A DNA stretch of 64,000 nucleotides from Pseudomonas sp. Teo4 (GTDB lineage: Bacteria > Pseudomonadota > Gammaproteobacteria > Pseudomonadales > Pseudomonadaceae). How positions within the stretch are numbered: the first letter of the stretch is position 1; each line of letters begins with the position of its first letter. Made by a program: the position numbers and the translations under genes. The notes under the pieces are model-generated. The model was not told the origin of the DNA. It ran no database searches and saw only the letters and a program-made list of their open reading frames with translations. The stretch spans positions 1 through 64,000 of the forward strand of contig NZ_JAXCIL010000004.1 in NCBI RefSeq assembly GCF_034387475.1, read 5' to 3'. Below, one piece after another: positions 50,984 through 60,687 of this stretch.

Positions 50984-53900
50984 TCAATCCCGCTTGCCCT
51001 GAACGCTTGCCCCCCATTCCTGATTGCGATTGTGCCCACTGGTCCGCAGCAACCCCAGGTCCAGCGCATTCTCCCCATCCGCCGCGCCTTTGCCCTTGGT
51101 CATCTGAGCCACGGCGGTGCCCAGGTCGACTGGCGAGTTGGAGGCATCGATCGACACCTCACGGCGATAATCACTGCCACTGAGGGTTTCATGCGTCACT
51201 GCTTGCGCACGCAATGCGACATCGCCTTTGGCCGACTGCAACCGCGCACCCAGCAACTGGGCATCGCCGGCGACGTTCAGCTCGATACCTTCGCTGCCCT
51301 TGAACGTTGTCTGCTGGGCGACGTTGTCACGCTGGGCGTGAGTGAGGTCGAGGTTGAAGGTGGGGGAGAAGCCAGGCTCCACTTTGCTCAAGGCCGGGCC
51401 GGCTTTTTTCGCGACGTCTCCCCCCAAAGGCCCGGCCAGCGAGCTGGCGGCATTGGTGTAACCCTGCGGGTTCTTCTCATGGCTTAACCGTGCATCGGCC
51501 TTGACTGTCAGGGTATCGACGCTGTCCTTGAGGCTGGCCACCTTCAGGTCACCGCCGATAGTGCCCGTGATGCGCCCAGCTTCCAGGCTGACGCCTTCGA
51601 CCCGTGTATCGCCAAGGCTTTCCAGGCTGATTTGCCCGGCACGCAGGGTGTTGGCGTTCCAGGTCTGGTTGTCGCGCTTGTCCAGGTCGACCTTGACGCG
51701 GCCGTGCAGGCCGCGGGTGTTGGTGGCGCCTTGAGCCAGATTGAAGCCGGCACCGGCGGTGATATCCAGGTTGTTGCGGCGCTCGATGTTCTTCGAGGCT
51801 TCGACCAGCAGTCCGCCATTGCTGGCGTTCAGTTCGATCTGTTCGGCAGAAACCTGCAGCCCCTGCAGGTGCACGGCGATGTCTTCGCGGGCGTTGCTGG
51901 CCACGGTCACCTTTCCTGCGCTGGTAATCTGGGCATCGACTGCTTGGCTGGCGTTTTCGTCCACCTTGCCTTTGCTGAAGTGGCCACCGAGGGTGCCACT
52001 CTGGGTCGCGCCACTCTTGGCCGCCAGCTCCATGCCGCCGCCCAGGTTGGCGCCGTTGGACTTTTGCTTATCGCTGGCCGCCTTCACGTGCAACCGGCCG
52101 CCACTTTCCAGGTGGGTATTGCCCACCCTGGCGGTACGTTCGCCGATGCGAGTGCCTTCAAGCAACAGGTCGCCCTTGCTGACCAGGCGCACATCGCCCT
52201 TGGCATCGATCTGGGCGACCTGTGCCTTGGTCTGCTCGCTGTTTTTCTGGGCGTGGTCGAGGTAACCGCGCGCTTCGCCTCCGACGCTGTCCGGCCGGTT
52301 GCCGCCCTTGGCCCAGGCGTTGCCGTCAAGTTGGCGCGACGACTGTTTGCCATGGTCGGTCGCCTGGGTCAGCGCCAGGGCGCCGCCACTCTGGATGACG
52401 ACGTTGCCTTCGCCGCCTCCGATTCGCGTGCCTTCGTACAGGCCGTCGCTACCCAACTGCACCTGGATGCCTTGCTGCCCATAAAGGCTACCGGGTACCG
52501 CTGTGTTGGCGATGTCCAGCTTGTCCAGCGAGCCGCCCTTGCCGGAGGCGCGCACGTTCAGGTCGCTGCCGGTGGTGCTGTCCACACGCAGGTCGCCGCC
52601 GTAGGTCAGCCGCTGGACTGTAGTCTGCTGGGTGTTTTCTGCCGCACGCAGATGATGTTGGTCGGCGTCGATCTGCAAGGTGCCGGCGTTGGCTCGCCAT
52701 GCGGTGCCTTGGTCTTGGATGATGTCGGCTTTGGTCGTCACCGCACTGCCGGACAACTCGCTGACCTGGGCATAGCCGCGGCGCTGGTTTTCCAGGCGCT
52801 TGATGTGCTCCAGCGTGAGGTCGGCGCCCACACTGGGCGCTGCCATGGCATCTTCCGGCGAGGCTTGCTGGAAGCGCTGGGCTTCTTCACCCAGTACGAG
52901 GCGTTCGATCGGGCGGGTAAGGTCACGGTACTCCACGCTGGCACCCAGGCTGCCTCGCCAGTTATCGATGTTTTCTTCATGCTGTTCGGTGTCTTGCAGG
53001 GCGCGATTTTCGATGTGCTTGGCGACGACTTGCAAGGTTTTACCGGCCTCTACGCGGGCCGCTTCGTTCACCAGCTCGCCAGCGTCGATTTTCAGGTCGC
53101 CGCTGGCCTGCAGTTCGCTGCGTTGTATCTTGCTGCTGTGCTCGGTGAGTGTGCGAGTGTTGTGGTGGCCGTCGAACGCACTGCCAAGCCTGTCGATGCC
53201 GCCGGTCACGGTCAGGCCGCCGCCGCTTTCCTGAGTGCGGGTGGAGTCGTCGGTATCGTTGCGCGTGGCGCCCAGGGTCAACTGTTTGCCTTTCAGAGTC
53301 AGGTCGCCCGCGCTGGCCTGAACCTTAGAGCCGTTGACCTGCAGATGGGCGCCACTGTCCAGGCCCACCGATGCGCCTTTGAGTTCGCTGGCAACCTGGC
53401 GGGTCTCGTCACGTTTGCCGGTTGTGGTGGCGACTTCATAGCCCACGCTGGCTGCGTATTGGCGGGATTCAGGTTTGCCGTCCTGGGCCTCTTGGGTTTG
53501 CTTGGCATCGGCCGTGAAGCTGCGATGCTGGGACGAAGTTTGGGTGATGTCCCGCGACTGGGCGCTATCAACCAGCAGGTCGCCCTTGGCCTCGACCTGC
53601 AGGTGTTTGCCGGCCTCGACCTTGGCGCCATGAATGCGCATCTCCTTGGCGCTGGTCAGGCGCAGATTAGTGGTGGAAGAGACGTCGCTGATCAGCACCT
53701 GCTCTTTGTTCGTCTGGTTCTCATGCTTGTTGCCGAGCAAGCCGAACAGCTTGCTGCTGCCATCGCGCTCGGTGGAGGTGCTGCTGCCATGGTCGGCTTC
53801 GATGGCCAGTCGACCTTTTTCGCTGTACAGCACCCCATCGCCCTTGGCCATGACCCGGCTGCCCTTGAGGCTGACCTGGTCGGCAACCACCTGCATGGCG

Positions 53901-55510
53901 CCGTCGCTGGTGATACTGCTGCCGGCAACGCTATTGCCCTTGCTGTCCTTGCCTTTGCGGTCGCCGAAGAAGGTGCCGGAAACCAGGTCGCCTCGGTAAT
54001 TGCGCTGGGTACCCTGTTCTTTCAAGGACGTTGTACCCACCTCGACCTGCTTGGCCTTGATGGTCTGTTCGCCGCCGCTATGAAGTGTGCTGCCTTTGAC
54101 CTTGAAGGTATCGGCAACCTTGATTGTCATGCGCCCGGCATCGAGCGTGCTGGCGCGGGCCGTTTCATCGAGCTGATCCGAGTCATGGTCACCGCGCCAC
54201 AAGTCCTTGCGATGACGCACCGTTTCCTGGGTGCGCTGGCTGGCGATGCCGGCCTCGATGTCCAGGCTGGCGCCGCTGTTCAGGTCAAGGTCACCTGGGG
54301 TGCTGAGGTTGGCCGCCACCATCTTCATGTCCGCCCCCGACTGCAATGCCATCCCGTCGCGGCCGTGCAGCGTTGTGCCATGCTGCTCTTTCTTGGTGGT
54401 GGTGCGCTCGCGGTTGTAGGTTTCCCGGGTGACGAACAGGAACTTCTTGCTCCACTTGTCTCGATTGCGCTCGATGGTTTCCTGGGTTTCGGCGTCCAAT
54501 GTCAGTTTCTTGCCGGCCTTGGCCTCGATGCGCCCTGCGTGCCCGTCGACGGCGCTCAATGTCAGGTCGTCGGCTGCACCGAGTGCCATCGCGCCTTGCT
54601 CACTGCGCAGCTTGGCAGGCGTGCTGGCCCCGCCTTTTACCTGCAAGCTACCCGCTGAGCGAATGTCGATGCCTTCGCGGCCTTCGACCTCCACTGCTCC
54701 CACCCGTACCCCCGCACCTTCGGCGGTACTGACCACGCGGATGCGCCCGGCACGCATGGCGCCGAACAGGCTGGCGTCGATGGTGGAGGGCAGCGCGGGC
54801 AGGTGCTCGACGCTTTGGCCGCTGCCGTGGTCGATTCGGTTGCGGCCTACGGTGATGTTGAGATCATGCTTGGCCTGAAGCAGCCCTGTGCTGTCCAGGC
54901 GTGGGGCAATCAGGTCGAGGGCGCCTTCGCGGTTGCTCTGGCCTCCTTTGAGCACGTTCAAGCTACCGCTGGCATTGAGTGTGTCGAGGTACTTGAGTCG
55001 CTGCTCCTGCAGCTCTGGCGTGCCGACCACGAACCCGGCCCGGGTGGTGTTGATGAAACTGCCGCCGTTGAGGGTGATGCCATTCGGGTTGGCCAGAATG
55101 TAGTCGGCCGGTCGTCCGAAGATTTCCTGCGGCCCTTCGATCAGCGATGCGTTGCGGCTGACCACCTCGTTGAGGATGGTGGAGGCCGCCTGGCCCTGGA
55201 ACTGCGGGTTGGAGGCCAGGGCGCCGGCCAATTGAGATTGGCCGGCTTGCAGGGCGTTATTGAGCACCACGCCGGGTTTACCCACGTTGTAGTCCAGGAA
55301 CTGGTTGTGTGACAGACCAGTGGCGTTGGGGGCGACGATGTCGATGACCGGTACGCCGTGGCCACCGTTGATGACCGGTGTGCCGCCAGGGCCCGTTGTC
55401 GCTTGCAGGCCGCCTTGGGCCAGAGCGCTGCCGGGGCCCAGCAGGGCGAGGAAGATGGCCCAGCGCAAGGTGTCGGGACGGGGTGACTTCAACTGCGAGA
55501 GTGCTTGCAT
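50984..55510 (-). CDS. tpsA: Two-partner secretion exoprotein (filamentous haemagglutinin-type)
   Basis: Secreted adhesin-type protein of 1508 residues. A signal peptide ends SALAQ. The N-terminal TPS domain follows (about 33-280) with the secretion motifs NQFLDYNVGKPGVVLNN and NPNGITLNGGSFINT. The rest is a long series of beta-helix repeats (haemagglutinin repeats, GxLxL patterns). It ends at GASVQGKRD without a VENN motif or recognisable toxin tail. TpsB lies just upstream in the same orientation (27 bp away). Confidence 0.92.
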   Translation of the reverse strand: MQALSQLKSPRPDTLRWAIFLALLGPGSALAQGGLQATTGPGGTPVINGGHGVPVIDIVAPNATGLSHNQFLDYNVGKPGVVLNNALQAGQSQLAGALASNPQFQGQAASTILNEVVSRNASLIEGPQEIFGRPADYILANPNGITLNGGSFINTTRAGFVVGTPELQEQRLKYLDTLNASGSLNVLKGGQSNREGALDLIAPRLDSTGLLQAKHDLNITVGRNRIDHGSGQSVEHLPALPSTIDASLFGAMRAGRIRVVSTAEGAGVRVGAVEVEGREGIDIRSAGSLQVKGGASTPAKLRSEQGAMALGAADDLTLSAVDGHAGRIEAKAGKKLTLDAETQETIERNRDKWSKKFLFVTRETYNRERTTTKKEQHGTTLHGRDGMALQSGADMKMVAANLSTPGDLDLNSGASLDIEAGIASQRTQETVRHRKDLWRGDHDSDQLDETARASTLDAGRMTIKVADTFKVKGSTLHSGGEQTIKAKQVEVGTTSLKEQGTQRNYRGDLVSGTFFGDRKGKDSKGNSVAGSSITSDGAMQVVADQVSLKGSRVMAKGDGVLYSEKGRLAIEADHGSSTSTERDGSSKLFGLLGNKHENQTNKEQVLISDVSSTTNLRLTSAKEMRIHGAKVEAGKHLQVEAKGDLLVDSAQSRDITQTSSQHRSFTADAKQTQEAQDGKPESRQYAASVGYEVATTTGKRDETRQVASELKGASVGLDSGAHLQVNGSKVQASAGDLTLKGKQLTLGATRNDTDDSTRTQESGGGLTVTGGIDRLGSAFDGHHNTRTLTEHSSKIQRSELQASGDLKIDAGELVNEAARVEAGKTLQVVAKHIENRALQDTEQHEENIDNWRGSLGASVEYRDLTRPIERLVLGEEAQRFQQASPEDAMAAPSVGADLTLEHIKRLENQRRGYAQVSELSGSAVTTKADIIQDQGTAWRANAGTLQIDADQHHLRAAENTQQTTVQRLTYGGDLRVDSTTGSDLNVRASGKGGSLDKLDIANTAVPGSLYGQQGIQVQLGSDGLYEGTRIGGGEGNVVIQSGGALALTQATDHGKQSSRQLDGNAWAKGGNRPDSVGGEARGYLDHAQKNSEQTKAQVAQIDAKGDVRLVSKGDLLLEGTRIGERTARVGNTHLESGGRLHVKAASDKQKSNGANLGGGMELAAKSGATQSGTLGGHFSKGKVDENASQAVDAQITSAGKVTVASNAREDIAVHLQGLQVSAEQIELNASNGGLLVEASKNIERRNNLDITAGAGFNLAQGATNTRGLHGRVKVDLDKRDNQTWNANTLRAGQISLESLGDTRVEGVSLEAGRITGTIGGDLKVASLKDSVDTLTVKADARLSHEKNPQGYTNAASSLAGPLGGDVAKKAGPALSKVEPGFSPTFNLDLTHAQRDNVAQQTTFKGSEGIELNVAGDAQLLGARLQSAKGDVALRAQAVTHETLSGSDYRREVSIDASNSPVDLGTAVAQMTKGKGAADGENALDLGLLRTSGHNRNQEWGASVQGKRD

Positions 55511-55537
55511 GGTCTCGTTCTCTTTTTTGTGGGTGAA

Positions 55538-57220
55538 TCAGATGTTCAGGGACCACTCCACTACCCAGAAGCCTCGTTCCATTCGGGAACGGGGCAGGTT
55601 GCTGGCGTAGAGGGCGTGTTGGTAGTCCAGGCGCAGGCGGCTGTTCGGCAGGCTCAGTTCCAGGCCTGCCGCTGCGCCCGCCAAGCGGTGCGAGGGTGCG
55701 TCATGGGCAAGCTGCACCCAGCCAAGGTCCAGGCCGAGGTGCGGGCGTACTTGCACAGGCCCGGTCCAGTCCATGGGTAGGGCCTGGCTGAAGGTGTTGC
55801 GCCACAAGGCCGCGTTGGCGCCAGCGAAGGTGGCCTGGCGAAATCCGCGCACGGCCGAGTCATCGTTGAGCAGGAGTTGTTCGACGGCGGGTAGTACGTT
55901 GTCGCTGAACTGCAGGGCCAACTCGCTTTGCCAGCGCCATGGCCACTGAGCGGGGCCTTGGCGCAGATGAAACAGGTGGGCGCGGTACTTGCGAAAATCT
56001 GGGCTGGGGGCGTCGGCGCGCAGTGCCGATCGGTCTGCGCCGAACCAGTCGACACCTTGGGTCATGCCCAGGTAGGCATTCCACAGGCCGCGGTCGAGCC
56101 AGAGCAGGTTGACGCCGGCTTCGACCGTCGAGAGGGTAGGGCTCTGAATGGCCAGCACCGAGTTGTTGCTGCGGTTGATCAGCTGTTTGCGGTTCAGCCG
56201 GCCACTGACACTGAACATGCCACGCTGGTTGCGCCATAGCGTGCGCTCGACGTTCAGCCCTTGATAGCTGCTGCTGCCACTGGTGGTGTGCGGGCTCTGG
56301 GGAATGGGCGCGTCATAGCGCATTTCGCTGGCGTTGAGCGCAAAGGTCCATGGACCGTAGGGGATGCTGTAATGAAGGTTCACTCCTTGGCTCTGGCCTG
56401 GTGCATCGAAAACGCTCGAGACCACAGACAGTCGCAGGTCGTCATTCAGGCCCAGTGGGCTGTCCAGGCCTAGGCCGACAGTCAGTCGATGACGACCGGT
56501 AAGCTCGCTGCCGCGGTTGTCGAAGTGGCTGTCCAGGTGCCAGCGCGACGCCAGCTCGTGAGGCACAACCTGCACGCGGGTGCCACCTGGCATCTGGCCG
56601 GGCAGCAGGTCGATACCCATTGCATAGGCGCGCAAGCGGTTGAGTTGATCCAGCCCTTGTTCCAGATCGGGAAGGTACAGGGGGTGCCCCAGCATTCCGG
56701 GAAATGCGCCGCGCAGGGACAGCGGCAGTTCGGCTCCGACGAACTCGATCGATTCGACGAAGCCTTCGATGATGACGATGTCGAGCGGGGCGCCATCCCT
56801 GGGGGCTTGGTGCAGATAGGGGCGACTGGTTGGGAAGCCGGCTTCTACATAGCGCTGCGTTATGGCCTTGAGCAGTCGGTTGATGCTGGCAATGTCAATG
56901 CATGTGGGCACCAGTGGCCGCACCGTGGCTTCCAGCACCTGCGGCGTCAGCAGTTGGTTGCCGGCCAGCCGCACACCGGAAATCTCCCAGCAACGGCTGT
57001 CGATCGGCTCTTGGGGCGAGGTGTCTTTGGGGGTGGCAGGTATTGAGGGCCGCTGCCAGCGCTGCAGACGCTGCTGTTGTTCCAGCTGTCGCAGTGACTG
57101 TTGCTGATCACGCAGTTGCTGGCTGGCAGGGTCGTCGGCCAGAGCCTGAGCCACGGTCAGCAGGCCGGCGATCAGCCAGGGGTAGCGTAGGGCGAAGAAA
57201 TGGCGTGATGGGTACAGCAT
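55538..57220 (-). CDS. tpsB: Two-partner secretion transporter TpsB (ShlB/FhaC family)
   Basis: Outer-membrane transporter of 560 residues from the ATG at 57220; an in-frame TTG at 57235 is less likely. A signal peptide is followed by a Gln-rich helix, a POTRA domain (about 75-150; WEISGVRLAGNQLL) and a 16-strand barrel. The conserved secretion motifs VRGFRQATFAGANAALWRN and LDLGWVQLAHDAP occur near the C-terminus. It secretes TpsA. Confidence 0.93.
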   Translation of the reverse strand: MLYPSRHFFALRYPWLIAGLLTVAQALADDPASQQLRDQQQSLRQLEQQQRLQRWQRPSIPATPKDTSPQEPIDSRCWEISGVRLAGNQLLTPQVLEATVRPLVPTCIDIASINRLLKAITQRYVEAGFPTSRPYLHQAPRDGAPLDIVIIEGFVESIEFVGAELPLSLRGAFPGMLGHPLYLPDLEQGLDQLNRLRAYAMGIDLLPGQMPGGTRVQVVPHELASRWHLDSHFDNRGSELTGRHRLTVGLGLDSPLGLNDDLRLSVVSSVFDAPGQSQGVNLHYSIPYGPWTFALNASEMRYDAPIPQSPHTTSGSSSYQGLNVERTLWRNQRGMFSVSGRLNRKQLINRSNNSVLAIQSPTLSTVEAGVNLLWLDRGLWNAYLGMTQGVDWFGADRSALRADAPSPDFRKYRAHLFHLRQGPAQWPWRWQSELALQFSDNVLPAVEQLLLNDDSAVRGFRQATFAGANAALWRNTFSQALPMDWTGPVQVRPHLGLDLGWVQLAHDAPSHRLAGAAAGLELSLPNSRLRLDYQHALYASNLPRSRMERGFWVVEWSLNI

Positions 57221-57238
57221 GGAAGAACCCCGCAAGGT

Positions 57239-57257
57239 CGGTACCGTTCAGGTACCG
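57239..57257. promoter_or_regulatory. Dyad in the tpsB leader, candidate operator
   Basis: CGGTACCGTTCAGGTACCG is a perfect 7-bp inverted repeat with a 5-base loop, 19 bp before the tpsB ATG. A minus-strand -10 TAGAAT (57273-57268) places the start of transcription near 57261, just before the dyad. Confidence 0.5.
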
Positions 57258-57379
57258 GTATGCGGAAATTCTAAAAATGCAGCGAAGTGCTTGGATGCGA
57301 TCCCGTGCCTAGGCGGGTGTAGGGCCTGCATGGAGATATCGTGCGAAACCTCCTACAGCCCAAGTTGAAATGTAGGACC

Positions 57380-57934
57380 TCAGGGGCGGATCTCGATCAG
57401 CGTGCCGTCCCTGACCAGCTCCCAGACCTCGCGCATGTCGTTGTTGCGCATGGCGATGCAGCCGTCGGTCCAGTCCAGGGTGTGGAAGTACCACTCAGGG
57501 TACTCATCGTTGATCGGCGTGCCATGGATCATGATCATGCTGCCGGCGCTGATGCCTTCGCGGGTGGCGCGGGCAGCGTCGCTGATGTTGGGGTAGGAGA
57601 TGTGCATGGCCAGGTTGAAACGGTCGCTTTCCTTGCGCCAATCCAGCCAGTAAAGGCCTTCGGGGGTCTTCTTGTCACCCTCGCGCTCCTTGGCGCCCTT
57701 GGGCTGCTTGCCCAGGGAAATCCGGTAGGTCTTGAGCGGCTCGCCACGGCTGATCAATTGCAGACGGCGTTGGGACTTGATCACCAGCACCTTGTCGATC
57801 AGCGGTTGCATGGCTGCCTGCGAGGCTGAGGGCGCCTGCGCGGGCGGTTGCGGCTTGCGGATGATGACCTCGGTGTAGGCCGCCTGGGACACCGACGTAA
57901 TGCAAAGGCAGAAAAGGGCGAACAACCAACGCAT
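57380..57934 (-). CDS. L,D-transpeptidase (YkuD/ErfK family)
   Basis: Exported protein of 184 residues with a signal peptide ending SVSQA. The YkuD domain (about 45-182) has HGTPIN and the active-site motif TDGCIAMRN with the catalytic Cys. It would cross-link peptidoglycan or attach proteins to it. It starts 20 bp after the NUDIX gene and is likely cotranscribed. Confidence 0.92.
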   Translation of the reverse strand: MRWLFALFCLCITSVSQAAYTEVIIRKPQPPAQAPSASQAAMQPLIDKVLVIKSQRRLQLISRGEPLKTYRISLGKQPKGAKEREGDKKTPEGLYWLDWRKESDRFNLAMHISYPNISDAARATREGISAGSMIMIHGTPINDEYPEWYFHTLDWTDGCIAMRNNDMREVWELVRDGTLIEIRP

Positions 57935-57954
57935 GAAGCGGTATCCCTGAAAAC

Positions 57955-58506
57955 TTAAGTGGTGGACGTGACGTTCATCGGCGGCAGGTATTCATGGCCA
58001 ACCGGGAAGGCCTGCCCGATGCGGTCGCGATAATAGCATTCTAGTGTGCGAGTGACGGTGCGGAAAGCCAGCTCGTCCCATGGGATCTCGTGTTCCTCGA
58101 AAAGCCGCACCTCCAGGCTCTCGACGCCCACATCGAAGTCGAGGTCGGCCAGTTCGGCGCGGAAGAACACGTGCACCTGGTTGATGTGCGGCAGGTCGAA
58201 CAGCTGATACAGGCTCATTGTCCCGACCCGGGCGCAGGCCTCTTCGCTGGTTTCGCGACGGGCGGCCTGGTCGAGGGTCTCGCCGTTCTCCATGAAGCCG
58301 CCAGGCAATGTCCAGAAACCACGGCGCGGTTCGATGGCGCGGCGACACAGCAGCACCTGGCTGCCCCAGATGGGCAGCACGCCGGCGACGATATTGGGGT
58401 TCTGGTAGTGAATGGTCTGGCAATGATCGCAGACATACCGTTGGCGGCTGTCGCCCTCGGGGACCCGCTGAATGACCGGTTGGCCGCACGCGCTGCAGAA
58501 TTTCAT
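57955..58506 (-). CDS. NUDIX hydrolase with N-terminal zinc ribbon
   Basis: Protein of 183 residues. An N-terminal four-Cys zinc ribbon (CSACG and CDHCQ) is followed by the NUDIX box GGFMENGETLDQAARRETSE EA-type motif (about 70-92). The substrate is unknown; NADH-pyrophosphatase-like proteins share this layout but are longer. Upstream of the L,D-transpeptidase in one unit. Confidence 0.88.
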   Translation of the reverse strand: MKFCSACGQPVIQRVPEGDSRQRYVCDHCQTIHYQNPNIVAGVLPIWGSQVLLCRRAIEPRRGFWTLPGGFMENGETLDQAARRETSEEACARVGTMSLYQLFDLPHINQVHVFFRAELADLDFDVGVESLEVRLFEEHEIPWDELAFRTVTRTLECYYRDRIGQAFPVGHEYLPPMNVTSTT

Positions 58507-58631
58507 GCTGTTCTTCCCTTGTGATGCGGTTATCTTGGCGCGCCAGGCGGGGTGCCCGCAAGCTTACGGGGCTTGGGTGCTTCGCGGCTTTGGTGCATCA
58601 TGCAGGCAGGCCTTGGAAACGAGAGTGCGCA

Positions 58632-59231
58632 ATGCTGGACGAGCTTCTTCGCCGAATGAGCAACCATGAACCTGCATCATTGGAAACCGACCGACGGTTT
58701 CCGGAGGCGGCGGTGCTTTTGCCCATTACCCGTAGCGAAGACCCCGAACTGGTCCTGACCCTGCGTGCCAAGGGCTTGTCGACCCATGGCGGCGAAGTCG
58801 CCTTCCCGGGTGGGCGTCGTGACCCGGAAGACCCTGACCTGGTGTTCACCGCCTTGCGTGAGGCCGAAGAGGAAATCGGCCTGCCGCCAGGGCTGGTGGA
58901 GGTGATCGGCCCCCTCAGTCCACTGATCTCCCTGCATGGCCTGAAAGTGACGCCATTCGTCGGCTTAATCCCGGATTACGTCGAATACCGCGCCAATGAT
59001 GCCGAGATCGCGGCAGTATTCACCGTGCCGCTGGAATTCTTCCGCCAGGACCCACGCGATCATACCCACCGAATCGATTACCAGGGCCGCAGTTGGTACG
59101 TGCCCAGCTACCGCTACGGCGAGTACAAGATCTGGGGGTTGTCGGCGATCATGATCGTGGAACTGGTCAACCTGCTGTTCGATGCCGGCATCAGCTTGCA
59201 CGAGCCCCCCGAGCGTCACATCGAAAACTGA
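58632..59231 (+). CDS. CoA pyrophosphatase (NUDIX)
   Basis: Protein of 199 residues from the ATG at 58632. The CoA-specific signature LSTHGGEVAFPGGRRDPED precedes the NUDIX catalytic residues REAEEEIGLP. It cleaves CoA and acyl-CoA to phosphopantetheine and 3',5'-ADP. It is divergent from the other NUDIX gene. A stem GCGGGG/CCCCGC (59232-59247) follows its stop codon. Confidence 0.9.
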   Translation: MLDELLRRMSNHEPASLETDRRFPEAAVLLPITRSEDPELVLTLRAKGLSTHGGEVAFPGGRRDPEDPDLVFTALREAEEEIGLPPGLVEVIGPLSPLISLHGLKVTPFVGLIPDYVEYRANDAEIAAVFTVPLEFFRQDPRDHTHRIDYQGRSWYVPSYRYGEYKIWGLSAIMIVELVNLLFDAGISLHEPPERHIEN

Positions 59232-59275
59232 GCGGGGCGCACCCCGCCATCTGCCTTCAGCCATGAGGAGCCAAC

Positions 59276-59800
59276 ATGAAATACCGCCTGGGCGACCTGC
59301 GGGTCGAGAGCCATCCCACCAGCTGGGCCGCACCCAATGCCACACTGATCGGCAAAGTGCGTCTGCAGGCCCGTGCCAGCGTGTGGTTCGCAGCGGTGTT
59401 GCGCGGCGACAACGAGCTGATCGACATTGGCGAAGACAGCAATGTCCAGGACGGCACCGTGATGCACACCGACAAGGGCATACCGCTGACCTTGGGCAGG
59501 GGTGTAACCGTGGGGCATAACGCCATGCTGCATGGCTGCACGGTCGGCGATTACAGCCTGGTCGGTATCAATGCGGTGATTCTCAACGGCGCGCGCATCG
59601 GCAAGCATTGCATCATCGGCGCCAATGCGTTGATCCCCGAGGGCAAGGAAATTCCCGACGGTTCGTTGGTGATGGGTTCCCCTGGCAAGGTGGTGCGTGA
59701 GCTTACCGAGCAGCAGAAACGCATGCTCGAAGCCAGCGCCGCCCACTATGTACACAATGCCGAGCGTTATGCTCGGGAGCTGGTGATCGACGATGAGTGA
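59276..59800 (+). CDS. Gamma-class carbonic anhydrase-like protein
   Basis: Left-handed beta-helix hexapeptide-repeat protein of 174 residues. Metal-ligand-type His are in [10 protein letters not shown] and [17 protein letters not shown] lies 5 bases before the ATG. YrdA/CaiE-type proteins are homologues; activity is not always shown. It overlaps the DUF1289 gene by 8 bp. Confidence 0.9.
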   Translation: MKYRLGDLRVESHPTSWAAPNATLIGKVRLQARASVWFAAVLRGDNELIDIGEDSNVQDGTVMHTDKGIPLTLGRGVTVGHNAMLHGCTVGDYSLVGINAVILNGARIGKHCIIGANALIPEGKEIPDGSLVMGSPGKVVRELTEQQKRMLEASAAHYVHNAERYARELVIDDE

Positions 59801-59999
59801 AGTGGTTGCGACCGAACGCCCGGTCGCCTCGCCCTGTGTGAGCATCTGTGCGCTGGATGAGCAGGATATCTGCACCGGCTGTCAGCGTACGGTGGCGGAA
59901 ATCGGCCGCTGGGGACGCATGAGCAACGATGAGCGCCGGGTGGTGCTGAAGCTCTGTCATGAGCGGGCGGTGGCTGCCGGCTTGATCATGGGACAGTGA
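59793..59999 (+). CDS. DUF1289 Cys-rich small protein
   Basis: A 68-residue protein with [20 protein letters not shown], the four-Cys DUF1289 motif, then [10 protein letters not shown]. The Cys set suggests metal or Fe-S binding. Overlap with the carbonic anhydrase gene indicates coupling. Function unknown. Confidence 0.88.
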   Translation: MSEVVATERPVASPCVSICALDEQDICTGCQRTVAEIGRWGRMSNDERRVVLKLCHERAVAAGLIMGQ

Positions 60000-60010
60000 T
60001 TTCTAGGTAG

Positions 60011-60105
60011 GCTTTTTCGCGGGTAAACCCGCTCCCACAGGTTCGGTGTTGTTCCAGAGGGTGGTGGCATCCCTGTGGGGGCGGGTTTACCCGCGAAGAA
60101 GGCGG
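60011..60105. repeat. Paired REP (REPIN) between DUF1289 and the VUT transporter
   Basis: Inverted copies of CTTTTTCGCGGGTAAACCCG and GCGGGTTTACCCGCGAAGAA flank a 40-bp spacer. Confidence 0.9.
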
Positions 60106-60142
60106 CGCTAATCTGTCGGGCTTGCCCTAAGATCCCCCGGTC

Positions 60143-60610
60143 ATGTTCTATCTCATTGCCTACATCAGCAGCGTAGTGCTGATCAACTACGCCTTCTCCA
60201 GTGCCCCGCACCTGGACGTGATCTGGTCCGCCTGGGGCGGGCTGGTGTTCATTCTGCGCGATATGGTGCAAACCCGTTTCGGCCACGGTGCCCTGGTGGC
60301 CATGCTGGTGGCGCTGGTGCTGTCCTACGTGACCTCGGAGCCGGCCATCGCCCTGGCCAGCGCAACCGCCTTCTTCATTTCCGAACTGATCGACTGGCTG
60401 GTGTTCAGCATCACCCGCAGGCCGCTGCGTGATCGCCTGTGGCTGAGTTCGGCGCTGAGCATTCCGGTCGATACCTTCATTTTCTTCGGCATGATCGGTG
60501 CGCTGACCCCTGCTGTCATCGGCACCGCCATGGCTTCCAAGTTCGCCGGGGTCACGGCGGTGTGGCTGGCAATGGCATTTCGTGCCCGACGGGCCGCCGT
60601 GGCGGGCTGA
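60143..60610 (+). CDS. VUT-family (DUF165) transporter, possibly for queuosine precursors
   Basis: Inner-membrane protein of 155 residues with about five hydrophobic segments. The family motif RDMVQTRFG (about 40) and SELIDWLVFS are present. VUT proteins such as YhhQ import preQ0/preQ1. At 155 residues it is shorter than YhhQ. purT follows 77 bp later. Confidence 0.8.
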   Translation: MFYLIAYISSVVLINYAFSSAPHLDVIWSAWGGLVFILRDMVQTRFGHGALVAMLVALVLSYVTSEPAIALASATAFFISELIDWLVFSITRRPLRDRLWLSSALSIPVDTFIFFGMIGALTPAVIGTAMASKFAGVTAVWLAMAFRARRAAVAG

Positions 60611-60687
60611 TGGTGTAGAATAACGGTCCTTTTTTCAGCGGGCGGCGCCCAGCCTGGCGCCGCCCCGGATGCCTTCGAGGACCTGAA

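Noticed and set aside
51632..54658. A 1008-codon open frame on the + strand opposite tpsA
   Set aside because: It mirrors the tpsA codons, has no signal or domain, and arises from GC-biased third positions. TpsA with its TPS motifs is clearly the real gene.
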